Below, piece after piece: positions 9,101 through 16,700 of a stretch of DNA of 64,000 nucleotides. Location of the stretch: assembly GCA_020831775.1 (NCBI GenBank), contig JAFIFZ010000079.1, forward strand, positions 1 through 64,000. Direction: 5' to 3'. The notes below the pieces were generated by a model that ran no database searches, was not told the origin of the DNA, and saw nothing but the letters and a program-made list of their open reading frames with translations. The position numbers and the translations under genes are program-made. The stretch comes from Phycisphaerales bacterium (GTDB lineage: Bacteria > Planctomycetota > Phycisphaerae > Phycisphaerales > UBA1924). How positions within the stretch are numbered: position 1 is the stretch's first letter; each line of letters opens with the position of its first letter.

Positions 9101-11375
9101 TCGCGACCGTGCCGCCCCCGGTGAACGAGACGCTGTTGGCATCAAACGAGATGTCGCCGGTGATCCCGCCCGAGGCGAGCGTCGATCCGATCTCGATCGA
9201 GCTCGCACGCGTCGCGCCGAGCGTTGTCCCGCCGACGATCAGGCCGGCGCCGCTGATGCGGTTGTAGGTGTTCAGATTGATCAGGAAGGGCGGCGTGCCC
9301 GCCACGGCCCCGATCCCCATCCCCCCGCCGTTGTGCGCGAGGTAGACATCGCCGGTGTTGCCCGCCGCGCCGAGGCGACCGCCCGAGCCGATCGTGAGGT
9401 TCGCCGCGCGCACCAGGATGTCGTTGTCGTCGGAATCGACCGTCACATTGTCGGCGATCGCCAGCGTGCCCGTCCCGTCGTCGGACGCATCGGCGAAGAA
9501 CTCGATCTGCCCGCCCGCCGTGACATTTGCGTTCAGCGTGATGTTGTCGTCGGCGGTGAGGTCGAGCGCCCCGGAGGCGACCGTGCCCGCGAGCGTGATT
9601 GAGGCGTCGGAGGTCACCGACGCGGCGCCGGCGCCTGCGTTGATCGAGTAATTCGCCAGCATGTCGAACGCGCCGCCGGCGGTCGCGGTGAACGAGCCGC
9701 CGCCGGTGTTGACGCTGTTGGTGATCGTCCCGTCGCCGAGGGTGATCGCGCCGCCCGCGTCGAGCAGCACATCGCCGCCGCCGGTTGTGAGCCCACCGAG
9801 GATAATCTCGTGGGCGAAGATGCTGATGTCAGCGCCGGCGGTCACGATCGTCGTGGCGATGTCCTGCATCTGGAAGACGCCGCCGTTGGGATTGCCCGCG
9901 CCCTGCCCGTTGTCGTTGGCGCGGAAGATCACGCTCGTGGTGATGTCCGAGAGATCGAGCACATTCCCCGTCAGCGACTCGATAAAAATGCTGTCTTCGG
10001 CGATCAGTTCGAGATTCGCGCCGCTGAACGCTTCGAGAAAGCCCTTGCTGAGCGTGTGGTCCACGCCCGGGTCGGCGTTGATCACGCCGGCGGTGAATTC
10101 GCCGTCACGGCTGCCGCCGGAGGGGGCGTCGATGATCGTGATGTTCCTGGGGTCCAGCAGCAGCGTGCCCAGTTCGCCCTTCGCGGCCGTCATGTCGGCG
10201 GTGCCGCGGAAGATCAGGTACTCCTTGCCCGAGACCTCGGCGAAACCGCCGTCGCCGCCCTTGGCGCCGCCGCGGGCGCTGACATGACCCGCAAAGCCGG
10301 TCAGCTCGTCGGCCCAAACGATGACGGTGCCGCCGTCGCCACGGACCATCGCGTCGGCGCGGAGGGTCGAGTCGTAGTCGACCGCGGTGCGCATCGCGGT
10401 GGGCTTGTCGCCCTGGCCCCGGTAGTCGCCGCCGACGAGGATCGTGCCGCCCCCGGCGTGGCCCGAGGCGTCGATGTCGGCGCCGATCAGGCCGACGCGG
10501 TTGCCGAAGATCTCGACGCTGCCGCCGATCGCGCCGATCGCGTCGTTGGAGACATCGATCGAGCCGCTGACCATCACATCGGCGTTCATGCCGCCGTGGA
10601 TCCGGACCATCTCGGCGCGGATCTTCGAGGCGTCGTGGATGACCATCGCGTAGATGTCGCCGGCGCCCAGGAGGATGTCGCCGTTCTCGGCGTGCAGCAT
10701 GCCTGCGTTCTCGACGCCGCCGACACCGGCCATCTGCCCGGCGTTGTGCACGCTCGCCTTGGCGAAGATGCGTCCGTTGCGGGTGCCGATGAGCACCTCG
10801 TCGCCCGCGACCATCGCGATCGTGCCCTCGTCGGCGACGATCGTGCCGAAGTTCGCCACGCTCGTGCCCAGGAGCGCGACCATGTCGCCCTGGATGAACC
10901 CGCGGTTCTCAACACGCCCCGTCAGCTTGAAGTGGTCGCGCCCGGCGTTGAAGTCGTTGTTGGAGATGTTGCCCGCCGCGGCGTACAGCGCCCCGACATT
11001 CACCAAGGCCCCGTCGCCGAAGTACACGCCCGCGGGGTTGACCAGGTACACCCGCCCGTTGGCGATCAGCGACCCGTCGATCCGCGAGGGATCGGCGCTG
11101 TTGACCCGGTTGAGCACCCGGGACTGCTCGCTCGGCTGGACGAACCGGACCGTCTCGTGCCCGGCGACATTGAACGACTTGTACTCGATGATCGAGTTGT
11201 GCGAGGCGGTGATCGTCGTCACCGAGCCGTCACGATTGAACGACGCCTGCCCCTGGCGGACGACCTCACCCTGAGGACCCGCCAGCGCCGGCACGCACAC
11301 CATCGTCAGCAGCGGGCCGGCAAGAACCGCCGAACGGACCGAACCGCGCCTGCTACGCATGGAACCCTTTGCCAT
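126..11375 (-). CDS. Giant secreted adhesin, two-partner secretion exoprotein (TpsA, filamentous haemagglutinin type)
   Basis: This 3749-residue protein starts MAKGSMRSRRG. The ATG at 11375 has GAGGAG about 6 nt upstream; a start 6 codons earlier lacks that spacing. A Sec signal peptide (residues ~1-32) is followed by a classic TPS domain (~33-280) with repeated short beta-strand motifs and NPAG in place of the usual NPNG. The rest is Gly/Asp/Thr-rich beta-helix-like sequence with degenerate repeats and a ~305-residue tandem duplication near the middle. The last ~250 residues are non-repetitive, helical and charged; I see no CHAT or protease domain. TPS exoproteins cross the outer membrane through a cognate TpsB porin, and that gene lies immediately upstream on the same strand. 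A role in adhesion or biofilm is inferred from the family. The passenger ligand is unknown. Confidence 0.9.
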   Translation of the reverse strand: MAKGSMRSRRGSVRSAVLAGPLLTMVCVPALAGPQGEVVRQGQASFNRDGSVTTITASHNSIIEYKSFNVAGHETVRFVQPSEQSRVLNRVNSADPSRIDGSLIANGRVYLVNPAGVYFGDGALVNVGALYAAAGNISNNDFNAGRDHFKLTGRVENRGFIQGDMVALLGTSVANFGTIVADEGTIAMVAGDEVLIGTRNGRIFAKASVHNAGQMAGVGGVENAGMLHAENGDILLGAGDIYAMVIHDASKIRAEMVRIHGGMNADVMVSGSIDVSNDAIGAIGGSVEIFGNRVGLIGADIDASGHAGGGTILVGGDYRGQGDKPTAMRTAVDYDSTLRADAMVRGDGGTVIVWADELTGFAGHVSARGGAKGGDGGFAEVSGKEYLIFRGTADMTAAKGELGTLLLDPRNITIIDAPSGGSRDGEFTAGVINADPGVDHTLSKGFLEAFSGANLELIAEDSIFIESLTGNVLDLSDITTSVIFRANDNGQGAGNPNGGVFQMQDIATTIVTAGADISIFAHEIILGGLTTGGGDVLLDAGGAITLGDGTITNSVNTGGGSFTATAGGAFDMLANYSINAGAGAASVTSDASITLAGTVASGALDLTADDNITLNANVTAGGQIEFFADASDDGTGTLAIADNVTVDSDDNDILVRAANLTIGSGGRLGAAGNTGDVYLAHNGGGMGIGAVAGTPPFLINLNTYNRISGAGLIVGGTTLGATRASSIEIGSTLASGGITGDISFDANSVSFTGGGTVATPGSLTIDAPTAISFGADLEIDGNLFVNDGATASGTRSFTTEGYQVWADTLSLGGNTTFTAHSDGGANDGITFASNVSGAGTLLFRQRDEDTDFQLGNGTTLTNNILLDNASIGNLVDGFASITFGYNTGAAELEIGTAAFDDAVLFRGAVTTVTGALSTTDSAATIGLNSNLVRLEAGSSVTTAGAGITFVGSAEVFGGGNATVTSGGGNIAFNQSISGDTSTPGAESLTLNAGSGSLTVSGSITGDGTGADPEGLTAVTITNAGATSIQSVDISGALMTSNRLTGGFTTNGQDIAVGSLSMQGQALTFAGIEATSGGVSIDNTGQLNLNGDVEADGAFAQTNSTASGLSAVSFGGDITADGISFVSDVTSDGTGDRTLSFGTGGLSIGSGLDVNGRNLDLVGNGALSIGIEIIDGAGTDAAVVTMRNNTTSGFISVGATVTGPGVLEIPSSAIDRIDSSIARIDIGTVTTGAHEIFVGNFSAGHAFRTDARFLSPNGLVSVRGEVRSDADLTFLTPRTELGGLELTTQGGSVVFDGDVVVDTNFSGDSFVRTNGGGISVAGDLGGDFQNGDRDLELNAGSGTITLNDVFGDLSLGTAGPDALRNLELIGGIINIGEVHLSGGLTVDNAATLTLGGEIVLGGAFAQTNSTSSGASAVSLNNDIEADDGISFVSDVTAGGTGGRTLAFGTGGLSIGSGLDVNGRDLDLVGNGTISIGIEILDGAGSGSAVVSIRPNDVLDSINIGSLAGGAALTMDSATVNRIDSSIARLDIGTETTGQHTITVGGFSAGHAFRTDTRFIAPTGFGVGVFGGEVRADADLTVLSQRAELRGVEMVTQGGDVVIDGDLVVDTSFAQDSFIRTNGGAITVNGDLGGEFELSERALELNAGSGTITLNDVFGDLVLGTPALDSLRDLELIGGAINVGNVALLGDLTVDNAGVFTLNGDVELGGEFAQTNSTFGLLSANTLGGSIDADGGISFSSATALAGGNRTLRSSAGAITFGGLFFDTLAFDAALIANSIDFSGLTLNVTGTGNLILRPVGLSDAIDIGDVAGAGGTPGGGLAIDNASLEKISAGFNSVQFGYDSTQFDTPADGQHTIQIGDVGPASAFVNETVFLARDGGQIDIIGEVLGDADGSLAFRAPTIRFGDGAVIDTVDGDVLFFGNAELLGDASVFSSSGGVSFAGTVDGAFSLLVDTLGNVLFDDLIGAVTALAEFDVVGRNVLLSGIGTLSDAGVTGLTSVLAIDVLTFDGGLYNAGEQFYGAGDEARMVDADTRFFSNGESIFFTEVNNNTADGNGIIVLVDGADLTIRTGGGDLFIESGITSVSGASGNAMIDFDAEAGAIDILGAVGDPFAVGSVLMNAAELLLSGVISTGTQDYNADSIELSGLFETGAGGIEFDGDVLLVGDTIVRTPGTGSGDSIRVTGAIDGGFALELDAGDADAAIDPQNIQPTAGNVELLGAVGAEIPLVSLAISGWDIFLDGIGAFDVDFNPLEGVLGSTTVRAGNNIEFGGPLYAAGVNTGAVTRYESARAFVAASEDEQGAMLLSTDTEFYAFGTDLVFVGSLQGQTGDETLLVDAGAGSASFGMVGGDVADPTGLTLSDIVISANEIELNDEVAGSSIVLQQGTAGRDMFIGVSNPGLGVVLTSDEISRLRNGFDSITIGREDHTAGIFIGDATFVDPVTFRATEQGANVTVLGTLTGNDNATITVLGAMATTNLQGDIVTAGNDVLIDDNVIVSGDASITTNGGLIRIMGSIDGAGDPADTLRLDALDTDDIAMSGNVLLEGVVGADTALGSLIVRALNTTLTGFGDLDNAGVSGLTDIAAVNNIFFNGDVFHAGDGSGGVTTYRAGGRARVNISGTRVLSSGGSISFGEYVNGGASPDGGIVLVDGASLRIESGGGDITIGRGVQSQDDPANPANLTVDAGAGSASLLGGIGTDFQVGRVQVTASEATLGSVQSNNTQTYTVGQTTLNGDLRTFTAGSGAISFSGGVVVGEDVSLQTPGQSGDSISIAGDLTGDQARTVSFNTGNLADFSIAGSVGSASSPFGVLRIENARDATFGGSVHVDQFVQAAGQRLTTFSGPVTTIGDGGFSFSGTNLTASQLVSAEGDGNVLANGANFTFNGGLNAGSGGIELNAQNVTLDGPLTTTGGGDVNITNSATLRFREGANADLTGSFTQSGAGEVLLENSSFTAAPGGSLSFGGVVTLANNLLMTADAMVFASRVLSDDDGARSLTLELNGTALFEDLLGPAGARLDNLTVRRRTPSGVANVEFGAGVNTVGDQLYRGGTVRTVSGAGSGVSMVSGGFIEMRNFETTVDTSVETAARFRVNNDLTIGDSTSIDAGTNFRVNNIFIANAPALLSSGLDMFLPGSNRFSADAAFEVERDLSIGGGGVTGPALRVNPSATADFRVGRRAEVNGNTVVGGTLVMVSGSDMTFRGIINGLPNARGNLHLLVDSMFPLLRNNGSTMNAAQMAQAASTIPLLSIERSIGGVNPLGSVTLNEKRFEISGSSLVEAFGGPIGGSDVVYGSRVTDTSDPFAFAPTSTILLGGPVSRAELSQNGLGGELTVQDFVIAAEDFRVGFFENVNVAGNLIFNNISGTTRAAFGDIGVLGRAIIDVDEIFFRTRPARPVLEGQVSEGVSEAQSRGLFQIRINNRPDLVVAGIASDNFADGLVQTTYIDGPVAAFGATPEVRTFRFANTNQAGDVTGTGTLGNNGYAVALPEGADSIDDSGSFTSDFGANISLLLQENPLVRATFSIESVDTGDRLALDLNAQGISTVSPALATATALAAAQDLAEVPEDTTVGLVQVEQLRQIGIFTRAADPDTVIDAIIGYALYNDGPSTGDEPRLEVTRNRLDFGIVERVLRQYRELYREERVDPETGEVTSVDRSAQIRQALDSSVIDYYTETGAEEFDAAEFLAFVRETPGHGESAAHIRGIAELLETIRLLGLSPLEYANARSTLLNYVRPQGLTADEFEAVVQLAASDARQG
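6234..8072 (-). repeat. ~0.92-kb tandem repeat inside the adhesin gene
   Basis: The motif FAQTNST recurs with its Asn codon at 8070, 7155 and 6234, giving periods of 915 and 921 bp. Two complete units of about 305-307 residues, plus the start of a third, align throughout. They share phrases such as IGSGLDVNGR, AGHAFRTD and TLNDVFGDL in the same order. The units have diverged clearly but remain in frame, which indicates an old internal duplication of the beta-helical stalk and not an assembly duplication. Confidence 0.85.
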
Positions 11376-11572
11376 CGCGAACTCCTCACTCAATCTCGCG
11401 GCGATCCGCCGCGCACCGCCGACTCGGGACTCGCCCGCGCCGGTGACATTTTCTTCCGTTCATGAACGCACGCCAGCACGACGCACATTGCGCCGTACCG
11501 GCCGCCCCCCGCCCCGCGCTTTGTCCCAGGAACCGATGCATCTGTGCATCTCCGATCGGGACCGGCATCTCA

Positions 11573-13522
11573 TCAATACAGCAGTGTCAGCAAGAAGTGC
11601 AGCTTGCTGTTCTGGCTCCGCTCGGCGCTGTCCGGATCGGTCAGCGCAAAGCCCCAGTCCAGCCTCGCCTGCAGGTTCCGCTTGATCTGCAGCTCCGTTC
11701 CAATACCGACGCCCACGAGCGTCTCGTCACCCTCGAAACTCAACGCGTCGCTGTTGCCCGTCCAGCCCACATCCGCAAACCCGCGCAGGATCAGGTCCCA
11801 GTCCGGACGACCGTACACCTGCTGCGGGGCGAACTTGAACGGCTCGCCGAACACCCGGTACCGAGGCTCGGGATCGATCGCGAACGCACGCGGCACATGG
11901 AACCGGTATTCGGCCGTCAGCAGCACCTGATTGTCAGACGCCACGACCGTCTCGTCGTACCCGCGAACCGAGTAGAAGCCGCCCGTCGTCGCCTGCGCGC
12001 TCGGCACAAGCCGGTTGCCCAAGGCGTGCTGGCCGGCGAAGCGGAAGAACAGCTCGTGGGCCAAGGTCGAGGTCTCGGGCGTCGTCGGGTCGCGCCACGC
12101 GTCGCCGAAGATCGCCGGCTCGAGGTAGAACGAGTACCTCGCGTTCCAGTTGAACACCACCCAGTCCTTGTCGGGGTCCACACGACCGAGCCGCTGCAGC
12201 TCTTCGACATTGTCCCCGAACCCGAACTCGAACCCAGCGTCGGCCGAGAGCGTCTGCGTCTCGCTGAACCGCTCCGCCCTCGCGCCGAGGGTCAGGTACC
12301 AGATGTCCGCGTCGCCCTTGATCTGCGTGATCTCGTTCTCGACGGTCACATTCTGGAAGCGGCCGCCCGCGTAATAGTCCACGAACAGGTTGTCCCACTG
12401 GTGGGCGTTGAAGATCAGCTCGCCGCCGATGTTGTACCCGTCGCCCTTGAACCCCTCGCCCGCAAGACCCACATCCGAGGCGGTGAACTCGTTGTACCCG
12501 CCCGAGACACGCCAGCGGAGCCGGTCGACCCCGAAGAACGGCGCCTCGTACGAACCCACGATCGCGTGAGAGTCGTCGAACCCCGCCGTGATGTAGTCCA
12601 GCGACAGGATGTCGTCGTTGCCGAAGAGCTGGTTGTGCGTGAACCCGAACCGGTGACGCCACTCGCTGGTGTTCCGCGTGCCGGTGTTGGAGAGCTGGTA
12701 ATACACCGTCCAGGGCTTGGACTCGAACACATAGTAATCGAGGACCGCCTCGCCGGACCCGAGCCCGGGAGCGATCGCCACATCGACCTGACGCCCAGGG
12801 TGCCGGTTCTGACGAAGCACATACGGATCAAGCCGGTCGCGACGCAAGAGAGCCACCGCACGGTCCTCGCCCTCCTCGGGCGGACGAACCGGGCTGTTCT
12901 CCCGGATCCGCCGGTGGGCGGGGCTGTTGATGCGCTCCTCTGTCGGGATCCTCGCCCCCGACGCGATCGTGTTCACCTGCGAGACCTCGGCGGTGAACAC
13001 ACGCAGGGTGATCCCCTCCTCGCCCTGCCGCCTCGCGTCCTGGCCCGTCGAAAGCCGGAGTTCATCGGGCACGATGAAGACGCCGATCACGCCCCGCCGG
13101 TTGAACTCCTGCACGAGCTGCCCGGAGATCTGCAGCAGCGCGCTGGAGTAGAACTGACGCGTCGGCTGCTCGGCGATGTCCTGCAAGGTCATCGTGACCG
13201 CCGGCAGCCCACGCCGCGGCGCCACATACCCCTGCGCTGTCTGCAGCAGCCTGAACTGCACATCCTCGAACTCCGAGAGATCTGGCAGCCCCAGAGCGGC
13301 CGGATCGTCCTCGGCGTACGCCAGGCGGATCGAACCGATCGCAAAGCGCGGCCCGTCCTCCTCCCTCGGCGCCGCCTCCTCGATCACCTCGACCGTGATC
13401 GGCCCCTCCAGTTCAGGCTGGGCCGCCACACCACCCACACAAAGCCCCGAACCGGCGAGCAACGCCGCGATCAGCAACCGCGACGCCGCCGCTCCCCCCT
13501 CCGCTCGATTCAAAGCCGTCAT
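11573..13522 (-). CDS. Outer-membrane TPS transporter (TpsB, ShlB/FhaC/HecB family)
   Basis: This 649-residue protein secretes the adjacent TpsA exoprotein. The ATG at 13522 is preceded by AAGGA at about 8 nt and opens a signal peptide (MTALNRAEGG..., hydrophobic stretch, cleavage near VAAQP). An N-terminal periplasmic POTRA-like part (~30-250) includes LRVFTAEVSQVNTI. It is followed by a long C-terminal beta-barrel domain with alternating aromatic strands, GSYEAPFF and YSVRGYDE-like signatures, and a final strand ending in a C-terminal aromatic residue (LTLLY), as expected for BAM-assembled barrels. The size is slightly above the usual 550-600 residues. tpsA starts about 200 bp downstream on the same strand, so the two form a TPS pair. 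Confidence 0.88.
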   Translation of the reverse strand: MTALNRAEGGAAASRLLIAALLAGSGLCVGGVAAQPELEGPITVEVIEEAAPREEDGPRFAIGSIRLAYAEDDPAALGLPDLSEFEDVQFRLLQTAQGYVAPRRGLPAVTMTLQDIAEQPTRQFYSSALLQISGQLVQEFNRRGVIGVFIVPDELRLSTGQDARRQGEEGITLRVFTAEVSQVNTIASGARIPTEERINSPAHRRIRENSPVRPPEEGEDRAVALLRRDRLDPYVLRQNRHPGRQVDVAIAPGLGSGEAVLDYYVFESKPWTVYYQLSNTGTRNTSEWRHRFGFTHNQLFGNDDILSLDYITAGFDDSHAIVGSYEAPFFGVDRLRWRVSGGYNEFTASDVGLAGEGFKGDGYNIGGELIFNAHQWDNLFVDYYAGGRFQNVTVENEITQIKGDADIWYLTLGARAERFSETQTLSADAGFEFGFGDNVEELQRLGRVDPDKDWVVFNWNARYSFYLEPAIFGDAWRDPTTPETSTLAHELFFRFAGQHALGNRLVPSAQATTGGFYSVRGYDETVVASDNQVLLTAEYRFHVPRAFAIDPEPRYRVFGEPFKFAPQQVYGRPDWDLILRGFADVGWTGNSDALSFEGDETLVGVGIGTELQIKRNLQARLDWGFALTDPDSAERSQNSKLHFLLTLLY

Positions 13523-13626
13523 GCTGGATTCCTTCTCACGCTCACGGCGTTCTCTCTGCCGATCCCGATCCCGGGAACGCCCGGGGCCTCTGCATTTCCA
13601 CGGCATGCGCCGCGGATATAGGACGC

Positions 13627-13655
13627 AAGCTACCACCCGCCACCACGCGTTGCAA
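13627..13655 (-). promoter_or_regulatory. Candidate sigma-70-like promoter for tpsB
   Basis: On the minus strand TTGCAA (13650-13655) and TAGCTT (13627-13632) are separated by 17 nt and lie about 105 nt upstream of the tpsB start. This is a sequence match only; the consensus used by this organism is not known. Confidence 0.3.
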
Positions 13656-13790
13656 CAAGCTCAACCCCGGCACACCACATCCGGGCTCCATCCGACACCA
13701 TGGCGTCGGGCCATCCATTAAGGATGCAAACAACCTTTATCGGGCGGGCTGCTCGCACCTCGAACAGTCGGCACGCCCGTTCTCACGCGA

Positions 13791-16700
13791 TCAGGAATCG
13801 CCTCCGGGCTCCAGGAACGGCAGCGTGCGCAAAAACTGCTCCGCCGTCCGACGCACTGAAGCCCCGATCTCACCCTCAAACCCGAACACCAGGCGGAAGC
13901 CCACATCCGAATAGCTCTGCTGACGGGCAAGCGGGTGCCCGATCGCCTCGTCGACCGCCAGCGACCGATCCGACAGGGCGGACCCGCCGATCACGCCCTG
14001 CCCCGTTCCCGTCCCCGGGGTCGCGACCCACTCGGCGACATTGCCCACCATGTGACGCAGCGTCCCGCCTCGCTCGGCGTCGACGGGCTCGAACCAGAGC
14101 GTGCCGTCGTCGAGGTCCGTCCACGCCCGGGCGTCCCCGCCCTGCCCGACGCCCCGAGCCACGAACGCCCCCGAATCCGGCCAGGGCGCCGCAAGACCCT
14201 GACGCTCCCGCGCCAGCGCGTGCTCGAGCTGGCGAGACCAGGTCGCATCGCGAATGTTCCACGCCGCACGCCCACCCTCCCCGGCCGTCGAGGGATCCTC
14301 GAACGCCTCCAGGGCCACCCGCCACTCACTGGCGGCGGGCAGTCTGCACCCGACCGCCTCGGCCAGCGCCGAGGCCGCCTCGAACGACACCATCTGCATC
14401 GGGCTCTGGTCGGTCGGCCGTCCGGGGTCCAGGCCTTGTGGGTGGGCCGCACCCGCCGCTTCGTCCCACGACAGCCATCGCCTGTTGGGGACGATGCCCC
14501 GCTCTGAATCCCAGGCCCACGACCTCGGCCCCTGCCAGCGATCCGAGACCCCGCCGTCCATCGCTGCGGCGAACGCCGGCCACCGTTCGCGGAGCTCCGC
14601 CTGCGCCTCGGGCTCCCCCACCGCCCGGGCGAAGACCCCGACGGAAACCTCGTGCAGCCCAACAAACACCGTCGCCCCGTTGATCGATACCCCGACAAAC
14701 GACAGCTCGGTCTGTCCATCGGGGTGCTGGTACACCACCGACCGCCCCTCAGCTTCGGCCTCGAAGCCCCAGCCGGCGACGCCCGGGCCGAGCGAAGCGA
14801 AGTCGATCGCCGGCCCGACATCGCCGCCGGAGGCCAGCTCGATCACTCCGCTCAGCCACTGCCGATCTTCGCCTTCCAGCCGCTCGACCGCCCGCGTGCC
14901 GTCGATCCCGTCGACGAATCGCTCCAGCGCGGCAAGGGCCGCCTCATCGTCGGACGCGGACGAAAGCTCCCGCTCCAACAACACCGCCTGCGCGTTGAAC
15001 CTCGCTCTGAACGGGAGTCGGTCGATCCGGCCGCCCAGCGCGTCTTGCCTGACCATCGCCTCGCGGATCGCTGAGGGCGTGGAGGCCCGACCGGCCGCGG
15101 CTGCCCACCGGGCCGCGGCGCCGGCCTCCAACTCTTCGAGCACCCGGGCCCGGCTCGCCTCGTCGTCGATCTCTCGGGCCAGGGCCCGGAGCCTGTCCTG
15201 GGCCTGCACCTCCGAGGCAAGGTGCTCGGGCAGCGGCCAGCCCGACGCACCGTCCAGCCGGCGCCACGCCGCCAGCGCAACCGACAGGCTGGCTTCCTCT
15301 GACACCACAGACGACAGCTCCGACGGGTCGGACATCGACGCGATCCGGTCGATCCGGCCCAGCCGATCCAGCAGCGGCTCCATCGCCGGACGGAGATCGG
15401 TCGCAAGATCGTCGCCCTCCCACGCCCGGCGAAGATCTCCGATCGCCCGCCCATCGTGGAGCGGAGCGTCGATGGCGAGGCCGGATTCGATGTGCCGATC
15501 GATCGCCACGGCGTCGGCCAGATGACGCCCGATCTCATCGAGGGCTCGGCCCTCGCGTCCGAGCCTTTCGGTCCAGAGTCGCTCGAACGACTCGGTGGGC
15601 CCGTCGCCCGGCGACCACGAGGCGAGCGCGACCCCGCGTTCGACCAGTCGCTCGCGCCGACTGTCCAGCAGGCGCCGGAGCGAGGCCGCACGCACGGCGC
15701 CGCCCGTCTCTGGAGGCGCGAAGGCCGAGAGCTTGTCGGACGCGTCTTGCTCGATGCGGCGGAGAATGTCCTGCGCTGCGTCGGCGCCGTCGGCGAGGCG
15801 CAGCCGATCTTCGGGGCGTTCGTATTCGCTGAGCAGTTCGTCGCGCCACGCCTTCCACGCCTTGTCGATCGCCTCTGAGCCGATCTGCGAGACCGACGCC
15901 GTTTCGCGCAGGGCGCGGATGTAGTCGCTGTGGTCGCGGCTGAGGCGGAGCCCCGCGTCGCTGATCCCGCGATCGATCGATCGCAGGGCGATCTCGACCT
16001 CTTCGACCCCCGAGGTGATCTCCCGCTCCGTCGCCCGTCGCCACGGGCCTTGCTTGATCGACTCCGCCCGGTCCGACGCCTCGTCGAGCTGATCGCCTGC
16101 GCCCGCGACGAGTTCGGCCGCGGCTTGCCCGTGACGCTCGACAAGCTCGCCGAGCTGCTCACGAAGCGAGGCGATGCGTTCTTGCACGCCCCAACCCTCG
16201 CGCGGGTCGGACCCCTCGGGCAGGCGGTGCACATCGCGCTGGGCGGCGGCCAGCCAGTCGTGAAACAACTCGGGCGTCGCGCCTTCGGCCGACGCCCGCT
16301 GATACACCCCCGAAGCTCCTTCGCGCAACGCCTCTCGATCGATGCGTGGCCAATCGTCGTCGAGGAAGGCCGCGAGCCGGACTCCCAGGCTCTCGGCCCG
16401 TTCGAGCCTCGCCTCGGCCTCGGCCAAGGAGCCCTGCCCGTCGCGCCCCGGTCCGCGGGCGAGCATCTCGAAGCGTTCGAGCACCGGGTCGCCCGTCGCA
16501 CGCGCCCGCCCGCCGACGGCCTCGATCAGGCGGAGGCGTTCGAGCATGGTTTCGACGCTCGGGCCCGTGTTCAGCACCCGCTCGACGCCGGTCGCCAGCC
16601 GCTCGCCAGAATCGAAATCGACCCCGGACGAGACCCTTCGCAGCTCGTCGGCGCCGGCGTTCCAGCCCATGGCCAAGAGCCTCGCTCCGGCTTCTTCCAG